From the NCBI RefSeq assembly GCF_048544455.1, contig NC_133526.1, forward strand, positions 4,790,001 through 4,854,000: a DNA stretch of 64,000 nucleotides. The letters are read 5' to 3'. How positions within the stretch are numbered: the first letter of the stretch is position 1; every line of letters begins with the position of its first letter. This DNA comes from Silene latifolia (taxonomy: Eukaryota > Streptophyta > Magnoliopsida > Caryophyllales > Caryophyllaceae). Positions 54,601 through 64,000 of the stretch are shown in pieces. The notes below the pieces were generated by a model, which saw nothing but the letters and a program-made list of their open reading frames with translations, was not told where the DNA came from and searched no databases. A program made the translations under genes and the position numbers.

Positions 54601-55139
54601 TGTGACGATCCGCACACTTGAGCCCTTAGATTTATTTTATGCTTATGTAATTTCATTTCCATTGTACATTTGTAGTAAGTATTTTCTTAGTAGTTTTAGA
54701 ATAGGTTTCCATAAATAGGTATATCGCTATTCTGAACTAAACTTGTAAATTCAATGTTTCCTGCTACCAGGATGTAATAATCAAATTTCCCTCTTTAGGG
54801 AGTACTAGTGAATGAAAATCTGCTTCCTACCTTGTGCCTTCGTATTGCTTGTTGTTGCTTTGTTGTGAACGACTTTTAGCCTTCACTTTTCTAACAAGCC
54901 GTGTTTGTGGGATCGACACTAGGATCCCGACTCACACACCCGAGACCGATTACGAGTGCCTAGTGCTTGACAAACACTAGTGCCTGACGCTCTCGTGCAA
55001 TCCTGTCGAGTGTTGCCGAGACCCGAGTATCGTGCTAGTGAGCGATCCTTCACTAGTCCGAAGAGCTTGTCGCTTGCATCTTGCCTAGATTCGGGCAAGG
55101 GTGCGCGCCACGGTTCGGCTAAAGTACCGGACCGTGACA
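54601..55139 (+). repeat. 5' LTR of copy D
   Basis: 539 bp, TGTGACGATC...CCGTGACA. Reverse complement of the copy-B LTR with scattered differences. Confidence 0.85.
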
Positions 55140-56107
55140 TTTGGTATCAGAGCCCGGTCTTCGGACGGGCGTCTGCAAGCCGCATTTGTTTATCGAGATC
55201 GAGAAAATGGGCGAAACAATCGAGGACCGAGTGGATGCCTTAGAGGACTCAATCGACGTCAAGCTTCCCAAACTCGAGGGCATCGTTATGCGAATGGCAG
55301 CGAGCCTCGAGGAGTTGCAAAAGACGGTTTGTGAACTCGAGACGAAGGTGGACGGGTTGAATACCCGCATCCAAGCGATCGGTGAGGCGATCCCCGATGA
55401 TCGGGAGGAAGAGATCAATCATCTGCACCGAAAGGTCGAGATGTTAGAGAACACTTGCGCCACGCTCGTGAAAGCGGTGGGCAACGATGGGAAATCGTTG
55501 GGGGGCCATAAGGTGAAGGCACCTCCACCTCGTGCCTACGATGGGGCGAGAGATTCGAAAGCGGTCGATAACTTTATCTTCGATATGGAGCAATACTTCC
55601 GAGTAAGTGGGCTCGACGAAGACGCGGAAGTTGTCACGGCAAGCATGTATCTAGTCGACGATGCCAAGATGTGGTGGAGGGCTAGGTACAAGGAAATCGA
55701 TGCGGGCACGATTACGGTGACATCGTGGGCCGACTTCAAGAAGATCTTGAAGGATCACTTCTACCCCGAGAACACGGAGTTTGTTGCTCGGAAGAAGTTG
55801 AAGGAAATCAAGCACACCAAATCAATCCGAGAATATGTGAGGGAATTCTCAGCGTGCATGCTCGAGATTAGCGAAATGTCCGAGACGGATAGGACATTCG
55901 AGTTCATTGACGGGTTGAAGAGGTGGGCACAACAAGAGGTCATGAGGCAGAATTCCAAAACTCTGTCTTCGGCCATATCGGCTGCGGAGCGCCTACTCGA
56001 CTTTCACGGAGAGCGAGAGGCACCAAGAGTTGTGGCACCAACGGGGAATATGGGTGCATCACAAAGTGGGTACAATGGACAAAGGCCACAAAACAGCGCC
56101 ATTTTGG
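54601..56107 (+). mobile_element. Gag element copy D, 3'-truncated
   Basis: The 5' LTR 54601-55139 (539 bp) is of the copy-B subfamily; primer-binding site at 55142-55153; gag from the ATG at 55207 (MGETIEDRVDALED) through the Retrotrans_gag domain (SIREYVREFSACMLEI). Homology to copies A and B stops near 56107, ahead of the zinc knuckle and protease. No 3' LTR in the window. A truncated fossil of the same family, in plus orientation. Confidence 0.85.
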
Positions 56108-56554
56108 CAGCCATGTTGTAGGGTTTAACGAGGTTTTAGGGGTTTGAAGTGCATAATTAATTAGCTAGCCTTCTTTTGGTATTTATACGTTTGTACTACC
56201 ATTTTAGGTTTGTGGGTTTATGGATATGGTCCAAAGATTTTAATACCTAACACTCGAGCCTTGACCAAATTAGTTCGAATTCCGAACCCAAACCCATTTG
56301 AAAAACCCGATTTTATGGCTACACTTACTTTTATTTAATTTAATTGATATAGTGTGATTTATTTAACGTTGTGCAATAAAATATACTAATATGTGTCCTT
56401 TGAAATTGGGTAAATAATATAAATATATGACAAATTATAAATACGAAAATACAATAGCATTTCTTAACACATCCTTAGGAAAAAATAAACAATAATATAT
56501 TTTTTTTGCAGTAGCATTTTTTAGCAAAGAGTATTTGTTTAACAATTTTATATA
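56108..56554. other. AT-rich DNA of unknown origin
   Basis: No gene. It begins exactly where the gag homology of copy D stops (after CAGCGCCATTTTGGCAG). Confidence 0.4.
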
Positions 56555-56679
56555 GGCTCAGCTTGAGCTTGGGCTTAACCTCGCAAGTTTAATAAGAAGC
56601 TCAATTTTTTAAGCACAGATGAGCTCGAGTTTGAGTTTTGTTTCATGAGCACATGACAAGTAAGACCAAGCTCATGCTC
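56555..56679. repeat. GAGCTCGAGC-type repeat, degenerate
   Basis: GGCTCAGCTTGAGCTTGGGC, GATGAGCTCGAGTTTGAG and ACCAAGCTCATGCTC words. Fourth such block in the window. Confidence 0.5.
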
Positions 56680-57945
56680 TGTGAAGGATGGAGCCTGGAG
56701 GTAGGATGTGTAAAGAATGAGACGGTTTAATATGATTAGTATTGATAAGATAAAGGGATTTCAAGGAGTACATATTTATACTAAAACAATAGCTAACTAA
56801 ATCCTAGATACAAATTAATAGAAGCATAGAATAAGGGATATACTTGACTAACTATTTTACATAACAAGAGGAGAGGAAGTAGGAGGAGTCACGTATGACT
56901 CGGGTGACCAACAACTAAATTGTTGGACTTGTTTTGATCATTGACTTTTATAATATCCTTGACACGCTCCCGCAAGATGAAGGGTCGGAGAGTAAGTCCA
57001 ATCTTGGAAGCAAGTGACGAGAAACGTGGTCTTGGCAGTGGCTTGGTAAGAGTGTCGACTAGTTTATCATCACCATTGATATGTTGAATATGAGTCGCAC
57101 CAGAGTGCACTTGTTCCCGAACAAAATGAAAGGCAAGAGTGAGGTGTTTCATATGCGAATGAAATATTGGATTGGCGGAATAGTTTGTTGCACCAAGATT
57201 ATCGCAAAAAATAACGAGGGGTTGTGGTAACTGAATACCGAGTTCAGAGAGCAGCGATTTTAACCATAGCATTCCTGATGTAGTATCGGCTACAGCTCGA
57301 AATTCAGCTCGGTTGATGACCGTGACAAGGCACGCTGCTTTTTCGAAGACCGGGAAATCGGATGAAGACCAATAAAAAAAACATACCCAGTAGTCGATAA
57401 ATAATCATCGTGATCATTGGCCCAATCCGCATCCCAATAAGCATGTAAGTTAAAAGGATTATTTTTGCCTAGATAATTCCGTGGTGCATCGTACCTTTAA
57501 GAAATCGAAGTAACCTTTTAAGTGCGCACCAATGAGTCGATGTTGGATGACTAAGAAATTGTGCGAGCTTATTGACGGGGAATGCGATGTCGGGGCGGGT
57601 CAAAGACAGGTATTGTGGACTCCCAACAATAGCACGGTAGTTGGTCGCATCTTCAATAGATTGATCATCTTGACGAATTAAAGGTGGATGAGAGAGCATC
57701 GGAGGGGAGGACGGGCTGCAATCGAGCATGTTATAGCGTGAAAGAATGTCAGCTATATACTTCGGCTGATTTAGGTGTAAACCAGAGATAGTAGACGTGA
57801 CCTCCATGCCTAAAATGTATGACAGCGGACCCAAATCTTTAAGAGAAAACCGATTAGAGATAGCTTGAATAAAACGATTCATCACTTCGGTGGAATTTGG
57901 ACCTGTTCTGACAACAATATAACCTTCACCACGGTTTAAACCACC
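56680..57945 (-). mobile_element. Ty1-copia fragment (RT and RNase H end plus 3' LTR)
   Basis: Minus strand: end of the RT (LKDLGPLSYILGMEV, RPDIAFPVNKLAQFL) and RNase H (VIFCDNLGATNYSANP, DTLTKPLPRPRF), then purine tract TTGCGGGAGCG and an LTR of about 285 bp (about 56680-56964, TGTCAAGGATATT start). 5'-truncated where it meets the F-box pseudogene at about 57945. Not full length, with several breaks; different lineage from the element at 25095. Confidence 0.8.
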
Positions 57946-59026
57946 ACCCTCTTGAGTACTCGATGTAAGGTGCTTGAACGGTGAGAATGTGAGGAGAGTT
58001 TCAACCACGGTTTATGTCTAATATTACCTTCTTCAAGTTTTAGAGTAAAAACGTCTAGCACAGGGCACAATTTCAGTAATGACAACAATAAATTAGTATC
58101 CAGGATATCGGGGTATGTTTTCATGTTTAGTGTAAGCCTAGTTACATTGCGAAACACGGTTGATATGCAACCTAGAACCGCAACATTCAGGGTAATCCGC
58201 CAAACAATAGAAATCGCTTCATAAAATTTTGACATCAACTTCTTTTTTTCATCGTCTAGAGGATGATGATTTTCACTAATTTGGTGTTTTGCTTCACGCA
58301 ACGCAATTGGTTCCTCGTCAAGGCAAATTACCCCTGTTATCGAAGCACAGACATCCAAATACTCTAATTTTGGGGCGTTAATCACCACTTTGCTTCTATT
58401 CACTGACCCCAAGTACATAAATAAACGTCGTAAATTTTGATTCGAACATTTCAAATAACCATTTGACAACCTATCTACGCACTTTAAAGACAATTCTTCG
58501 AGCGATGTACAAGATTTGATTAGCTTTCCCAGGCACTCGCAATTAAAATAACTAAAATAAAGGCTTAGGCTCTTCAAATTGGGTAGAATGAACATTGAGT
58601 CCAACTAGATGGATACCAGTGACCGCGTTTGAAAAATATAACTCGGTAATCTAAGCTTATACTTACCATTACAATAATGGGGCCGCTTTAAATTGAGTTC
58701 ACGGACATTCCAGTCACAAATTCAAGATGGAAACGATGGATGAAAGGGGAATTAATTTGCATAATGACGTTAAGAAAAACATCAGAGAATACAAACTTAT
58801 CATCAGGCTTACGATCGCTTATGATAATGGAGGATATGTTCTTCCATAGACCACGCCATCGACGGGATAGTAACCCGGTGACAACGGCTGATCGAAGAGT
58901 AAGACAGGAGATAATCACGATAAGTAAATCGTCATGGAGCGAACTCAGCCGGTCATTTGTTTGTTCTACACTTTGAGAGTTGTTATTTATCCTCCGTCTC
59001 TTCATCGGCTTTTCTTCGACCGCCAT
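57945..59026 (-). pseudogene. F-box/LRR gene, truncated relative of 779-2300
   Basis: The ATG at 59026 (MAVEEKPMKRRR) is shared with 779 and 46563. F-box present (DRLSSLHDDLLIVIISCLTL, SRRWRGLW). Near 58715 about 61 bp are missing between two GAATTT words that both exist at 1082 and 1143 in the relative. A second loss near 58605 removes the ELDS-to-IILPN part and leaves a stop. The LRR part (LPNLKSLSL, CTSLEELSL, LLKLCPVLDVFTLK) follows, and the gene ends at HRVLKRV where the copia fragment begins. The 3' third is gone. Confidence 0.82.
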
Positions 59027-60199
59027 CGATGAGGTTTAAAGTGGCTAAAGAGAGTTCAGGAGTTTAACGTTTATGGGTTCACTCTTTCACAATATCTTCC
59101 TAGTGTTTTGGTTGAGTTATGATTTGACTGAGTATAAACCTAATTTGACTTTTACGGCAAATGAAAATAAATTGGGATATTATTTCAAAAAAAAAAAAAA
59201 TTGGGATATTCTATTTTTATCCCTCGTGATACCCTCTTTTTGAGCTAAAAATCTTTTACCGTCAATAATTTTTGCTCGAACTCCAAAAACGACAAATCTG
59301 TTTTTCCAAACTTAACGTCTCGTAAATACGATTAATTTGAAAAAACAAAATTTGTTACTTTGTGAACTTGTATCCATAAGTTATATAGTCAGACAGTCAA
59401 AGTTTATTTGGTTAAAAACATTTGACCGACCATTACTCTTGCAACAAATTTCGAAGTATACTACACTTATGATAATTTTTTTATAGTTGAACTTCAACAC
59501 AAATTTCGAAGTATATTACACTTGTGCATTGATAATTGAGGCCTCATTTTTTAGTGGTGCACACCCACAAGGTCTCCATTTATTTTAAAATGTCCCCGGA
59601 CTCGAGACTAAATTAATAACCGGAACTCGACTCTTATGGCAAATTTTCTTTTATTTAGTAAAATCAAAAGTAAGTTTATACTAGAACTAATATAGCGCAA
59701 CTGAACAGAACATATAGAAACCGAAATTAAGTTCAAAAGAACAGGGTCTTAAGGTAATATTCCTTTGGCATCTAATTATATCATTCAGCCTATATTAAGA
59801 GCTAATCCTCCATAATGCATACATAGTATAAATTATGAGTAACTTCACCTTGTAGATAGTACCAATGCAACCTTCCGCGAGCTTGTTTAAATTGGAGAAA
59901 TTATTTGTTGCAATTTTAATTATATTGAAGTCGAGTTGCAATGACTCAAGTCACTCAACCATCCCGATTCCCGCCTTCATCATTTTCGTCATCTGGTTTA
60001 GTAGTGAAGTTAAAATCACGGAATGAGAAGCAATTCAAGCAAACCAACTGCATATCGACGTATAAATGCACTACGCCAATTAAGTACTCTAACAACGGTT
60101 AAATACTCGTACATTTTTGGAAAATCATCGAAAACAATAGATACTTTTAAGTTCTACTGATGAGACGATACTATATGAGGTCGCAAACCATTAGAAAAA
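59027..60199. other. 5' flank of one F-box locus and 3' flank of the next
   Basis: 59027-59350 is the 5' flank shared with 1-778 (without the CCCGGCCCG block). 59454-59525 has a direct repeat of CAAATTTCGAAGTATACTAC. 59685-59748 is a relic of the CCCTGTTCTTTTGGACT TIR element. 59750-60199 is the 3' flank shared with 30295-30870. No gene. Confidence 0.5.
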
Positions 60200-61666
60200 T
60201 CATTGTTCTTTATGAATAAAACCTTTTCGAGAATGAAGGAAATAGATAACTTTGCCATTCGTAGTTGTAACTTTGGGACCATCGTTTCGAGACATGTTGA
60301 GAAATCTCCCTTTAAATTGAACATCACAAGTGGAGATCCTTTGATAACGATAGAGTTCCTCGCATATATTTAACTCTTGTTCCTGATCACACATCACATC
60401 ATTACTCAACCGCCACTCTCGACAATCATTTACACTAACATTCAAGTGCTCCAAATCGCAAGTGCTTCTTAACAAACCCATTATAACGCATGTCAAAGAT
60501 TTTGCGCTCTTCCAATAAGTTCTCCTGTTATTGATTTCCACGTTTATCGACTTCATCCTTCTGATTGCTGCTTCTCGTGAGGTTCTTACATTGCTAGGCT
60601 TTCCGTATAACAGCTGCTCCTTAACATTATCGACACCGCAAAATTTGAGGGTCAAAAACTCTACTACGGGAAACATGTCCAACACGGACAACAAGGTTTT
60701 TAAATAGAGGCTCAGTCTCATATTAAATGTGAGCCGAGTAACATTGCGAAACACCGTAGTAGATAAGGCATCTACTGCAGAAATATCAAGGGTAAATATT
60801 CTTACATTAGAAACCGCCTTATACAATCTAGACAGTTTATCGTTATCCAAGCGAACTTGGGGGAGATCAGTAATTTCAATTTTCGCTTCGCGGAGCACAA
60901 TTGGATCGTCTTCAAAGGAAAAAGGCATGTATTTCGGAGCGGAAATAGCCAAGTATTCTAAATTTGGGGAATTAATCACAAATGTGCGCCTTTGCAAAGA
61001 CCCGTGGATATTCCTAGCCCAACAATTTAATGACAATTGCTCGAGTGACGGACAAGCCTTAATTAGTTTTACAATAGATTCATAGTTCGGACCAAAGTGA
61101 ACGGTTAAGTTCTTCAAATTTGGAAGATTGATGGTATCACAATCATTGGGGAATTGCCAATCTTTACGCATAAACGAGCCACTTTTGGAGCCCAATTCAA
61201 TCGATACTAGCGACTGCGTTTGAAATATAACATTTGGTAATGCAAAATTAATATACCAAGATGAAGGATTACACCATGTTACCTTAAGTTGATGGACGTT
61301 CCGGTTACAAACGTCGCGAATTATAAAATCCATGCAAGGCGCCCAATAGTCGAGATCAAAGGAGGTATGGACAAAATCGAAACTGAAGGTATGGATGAAA
61401 GGTGAGGTAATTTGTCTCATGGTATTCTTCAATGTGGTATCGGGATTAAATAACTTATCAACGTAACGGAGGGGGATGTCAATAGAGGTTGTGTTAGTCC
61501 AGAGACCACGCCATCGACGGGATAAAGCTCCGGTAGCGATCGCTAATTGGAGAGGAAGAAGGGAAATAATTAAGATAAGAATATCGTCGGGAAGAGAACT
61601 AAGCCTGTCGACTCTCATCTTTACCGCTTCACGTTCGACTGCTAAGTCTTCAAGAAGTAAGTTCAT
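60200..61666 (-). CDS. F-box/LRR (FBD-like) protein, intact
   Basis: 488 aa, one exon. I use the ATG at 61666 (MNLLLEDLAVEREAV) because the twin at 24109 starts there; the open frame upstream has no ATG. F-box residues are about 19-56 (VDRLSSLPDDILILIISLLP, SRRWRGLW), followed by LRR-like segments (INLPNLKNLTV, CPSLEQLSLNCW, LLSVLDMFPVVEFLTLKF) and the C-terminus CDVQFKGRFLNMSRNDGP plus VIYFLHSRKGFIHKEQ. Putative SCF receptor, target unknown. A TATA-like TATATAAA lies near 61744-61751. A Helitron inserted about 130 bp upstream, so distal promoter sequence is displaced compared with the twin. Confidence 0.88.
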   Translation of the reverse strand: MNLLLEDLAVEREAVKMRVDRLSSLPDDILILIISLLPLQLAIATGALSRRWRGLWTNTTSIDIPLRYVDKLFNPDTTLKNTMRQITSPFIHTFSFDFVHTSFDLDYWAPCMDFIIRDVCNRNVHQLKVTWCNPSSWYINFALPNVIFQTQSLVSIELGSKSGSFMRKDWQFPNDCDTINLPNLKNLTVHFGPNYESIVKLIKACPSLEQLSLNCWARNIHGSLQRRTFVINSPNLEYLAISAPKYMPFSFEDDPIVLREAKIEITDLPQVRLDNDKLSRLYKAVSNVRIFTLDISAVDALSTTVFRNVTRLTFNMRLSLYLKTLLSVLDMFPVVEFLTLKFCGVDNVKEQLLYGKPSNVRTSREAAIRRMKSINVEINNRRTYWKSAKSLTCVIMGLLRSTCDLEHLNVSVNDCREWRLSNDVMCDQEQELNICEELYRYQRISTCDVQFKGRFLNMSRNDGPKVTTTNGKVIYFLHSRKGFIHKEQ

Positions 61667-61990
61667 GATTTTTTCAAGGATTTTATTAGGGTTCAAGTTG
61701 TAAGCTTTTTCTCTTGGCAAGGATTTTCTGACTTTTCCTTTTTTATATAGGGAATAGTTTTTCCGTGTGAGATCAAAAATTGAGTTTTAAAATTCAACTA
61801 GGTTTAAACCCGTGAAAATTCACGGGTTTGCTATAAAGAAACTCACAATTAGTTATTATATGCAGTTATGTAAAACATACAAATAACTAAAAAACATTAT
61901 TCATTGCTTTGTGATGAAGATAAGTCAGGTTTAAATATGTTTGTAACCGATATAAAATTTGATATTTTGTAAATGTATCATTATTTTAAG

Positions 61991-63224
61991 AGTAAATTAA
62001 TAATTACCGCCTTTTATATATCACTTTTCTAAAAAAACTCCCTTTTATAAATTTTTTAATAAATTACTCCCCTCAAATGTTCACAGGTCAAAAATTGCAC
62101 CCATTTTGACTTTCAGGTGAAAATTAGTTTTTTATGACCGTTATGCCCCTATCATAATATTTAGACAACATTCACTTTTGATTATCTCATCTTTTTTTTC
62201 TCTCATTTTTATCACATTCAATTCAACATCAAATTTTAACTCTTAAATTTCCCCCAAATTTGAGCCTTGTTGAATCAAGCAACCCTAATTTGTGGCGATT
62301 TCAATACCACATTCGTCATCTCTTTCCCCTACTATCTCTCTAGTCATCTCTAACCTTGTCGAAATTTTCATAGCATTTCCCTTGCTCCATAAACCAACTC
62401 GTTTTGGGGTTTGAAAACACCAAGTTTTGGATTAAAAAGTTTTAGATTAGATAAGAAGAAGAAAAAAGAGAGTAACTATCACTTTCGTCATCTTTTTGTT
62501 GCTAAGTTATCCTCACAAATTTTTTTGTTCTTGATTTTAGTTTCTGGGTTCATTTTTGACAAATTTATGGGTTCAAAATCCTAATTTATGGGTTTGAAAC
62601 TCCCAAATCTGGGTTTAAAACCCTAATTTAATTGGTGTATAACCCTAATTTGTGTGCTTTAAGACCTAATTTATATGGTTTTAAGTCTAATTTCTGGGTT
62701 TATAATCCCAATTTATGTGTTTTTAAGTCTAATTTCTGGGTTGGAAACCCAAATTCCTGGTTTGAAACCCAATTTTTTGGGTTTAAAACGCAAATTACCT
62801 GCGTCCCAAATATCGGAATGTAATAGTCTTCATCAAACAGCAGCTCTTCATCGTCCCAAATCATTAGGAATCATTGACGTTGAGGATTACAAGTTAGAAG
62901 ATATAGCAATTTACAAATCGTAATTTAAGAAGAGGTGTAAATGAAATTTAAGATAACATTTTACTTCTTCTGAATGAAGTGAAAATATAAGGAGAATGAA
63001 GAGAAGACATGAAGTATATGATAGAGTAAAGAAGGGCATTTTCGTCATAATTTTAGGTTTTAAAACAGAAAAATTGAATTTTGACGGAATATGTCACCGG
63101 AATGTGAAAATGGGTGCAATTTTTAACCTGAGAACATTTGAGGGGAGTAATTTATTAAAAAGTTTATAAAAGGGAGTTATTTTAAAAAAGTGGTATATAA
63201 AAGGGTGTAATTATTAATTTAATC
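61991..63224. mobile_element. Mutator-like non-autonomous TIR element inside the Helitron
   Basis: Long terminal inverted repeats of about 130 bp (61991-62120 and 63090-63224; outer ends GAGTAAATTAATAATTAC and GATTAAATTAATAATTAC). A perfect 9-bp target duplication TTATTTTAA at 61982-61990 and 63225-63233 is the MULE size. The interior (62250-62900) is less AT-rich, with a CTCTTTCCCCTACTATCTCTC-like stretch and a degenerate array of GGGTTTAAAACCCTAATTTA words. It may be captured gene leader sequence (Pack-MULE-like); no transposase. Confidence 0.75.
62540..62800. repeat. Degenerate tandem repeat of TAATTTATGGGTTTNAA words
   Basis: About ten units of 20-28 bp built from CCTAATTT(A/G)TGGGTTT and (A/G)AAACCC. 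It lies in the centre of the MULE-like element. Confidence 0.6.
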
Positions 63225-63856
63225 TTATTTTAACTTATTTGATTAATTTTTAGTAATTATATTCTATTTGAACGTTAGGAGTAATCATTGCATATAATAG
63301 CACCAATTTTATTTTTGATCAAATACTTTATAATAAATATTTTATAACAAAAATTCCGTCTCTTTATATTATTATATATTCAAGATTGATAAAATTAGTT
63401 ATATAGATGTATTGAGCCATACTGCTATTAACAACTTTAAAACATTTATATGTTCATTCAAAATGAATGATTTCCATTTTCCACTAATTACTCGTAGTTG
63501 ATAAGTTCAGCCCACTTTATCCTGTATGTGCTTTTAGAAATGATTACACCCGTGTAATTTGGAAAAAAAGTACTTGAAAAATGATTTTCAAAAAAGCTCC
63601 TATAAAATTTATATTTGGATTGCTATTATAGTTGTTCATAAGTTAACTATAAAATCAACTAAAATATTTTTAAAAAAGATAGGGAATACATTATATTTTA
63701 TTTTAAATTCATTTTTTATTATAAGAAGCTTTAAATTTGTTGCCATATTTGTGTTTTGAACTTAGTTGTTTCATTAATTGACATGTCATCTTGAGATCAA
63801 ATTTTGTGATACGATGTTAGCGGCTTTGACTTTTGCATTAGATAAATATATGATGA

Positions 63857-64000
63857 TTGGTGAGAAATATGTGCACAATTAGGGAAGAAGTGCTTCCCTC
63901 AAATTAGGAAACTATATTTTCAACTAGTCTTTCCTTGGTCTAAAATAAAAGGTAAACAAATGACTGATACGGAGAAAATATATGATATCACTAAAACTTG
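63857..64000. other. Distal 5' flank of the 60200-61666 gene
   Basis: Continues the flank shared with 23860-23960 (GGTGAGAAATATGTGC, AAGTGCTTCCCTCAAATTAGG) up to the window end. Confidence 0.5.

Larger units (their letters stand above)
61798..63856 (-). mobile_element. Non-autonomous Helitron
   Basis: Minus-strand 5' end TCATCATATATTT at 63856 and 3' end ACCCGTG...CACGGGTTTAAACCTAG at 61798. The host reads A before and T after, as Helitrons require. The flank of the twin gene at about 23950-23985 is the empty site (TTTCTCATCAGTTGAATTTT against TTTCTCACCA-TTGAATTTT around the insert). No Rep or helicase coding. It carries a TIR element inside. Confidence 0.75.

Noticed and set aside
779-61666. 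S-locus F-box (SLF) cluster
   Set aside because: Self-incompatibility SLF proteins have an FBA-type C-terminus and sit near an S-RNase. Here the C-termini are of the FBD-like VEF(E/K/V)G(M/R/E)F type, and no T2 RNase is visible.
63559-63759. Small gene near the window end
   Set aside because: AT-driven ORF inside the Helitron with no homology or start context.

Overview
The window is nuclear DNA from a flowering plant, most likely a eudicot. It holds tRNA-iMet-primed Ty1-copia and Ty3-gypsy elements, plant tRNA-derived SINEs, Helitron ends, long AT-rich intergenic DNA and many F-box/LRR genes. Caryophyllales (possibly Caryophyllaceae) is only a guess, from the overall feel of the repeats and the ACTCGATCGAGT-rich retrotransposon.

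The host content is a tandem and inverted cluster of F-box/FBD-like/LRR genes. These would be substrate receptors of SCF ubiquitin ligases. Three members are open from ATG to stop, all on the minus strand: 31432-32841 (469 aa), 48664-50097 (477 aa) and 60200-61666 (488 aa). A fourth (47333-48235) is open but lacks its F-box half. The rest are broken or cut by insertions: 779-2300 with a 3'-end duplicate at 3114-3257, 7710-9075, 10591-12019, 12540-23680 (split), 24109-30294 (split), a scrap at 31060-31190, 35172-44504 (split), 44829-46563 and 57945-59026. The genes fall into sequence pairs in opposite orientation: 10591 with 32841, 24109 with 61666, and 779 with 46563 and 59026. The flanks are shared too, so inverted segmental duplication built the cluster. 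The only other host-like gene is a 144-aa ORF of uncertain family at 52766-53200.

Retroelements occupy about half of the window. From left to right: an old LTR remnant (2301-3113); a gag-protease-only Ty3-like element (3597-7019); a second copy of it (12776-23409) carrying a nested 7.1-kb non-coding LTR element (15257-22398); an intact-looking copia element with identical LTRs (25095-29810); a 5'-truncated L1-type LINE (33621-34224); a tandem LTR-internal-LTR-internal-LTR copia-like array (35818-43807); a solo LTR (45443-45634); a third, 3'-truncated gag element (54601-56107); and a copia fragment (56680-57945). Exact 5-bp target duplications frame the five insertions at 3597, 12776, 15257, 25095 and 35818, and also the solo LTR. 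Four of these sit inside F-box loci.

Smaller elements include three SINEs; a TIR element with a minisatellite interior, present in two of the three LTRs of the array; a foldback MITE at 51302-51470; a Helitron of about 2.06 kb (61798-63856) carrying a Mutator-like TIR element (61991-63224); a second Helitron 3' end at 50226; and GC-rich low-complexity repeats of three kinds (CCCGGCCCG, ACCCGACCC/GTGTCGTG and GAGCTCGAGC). Comparing duplicated F-box flanks gives filled versus empty sites for several insertions.
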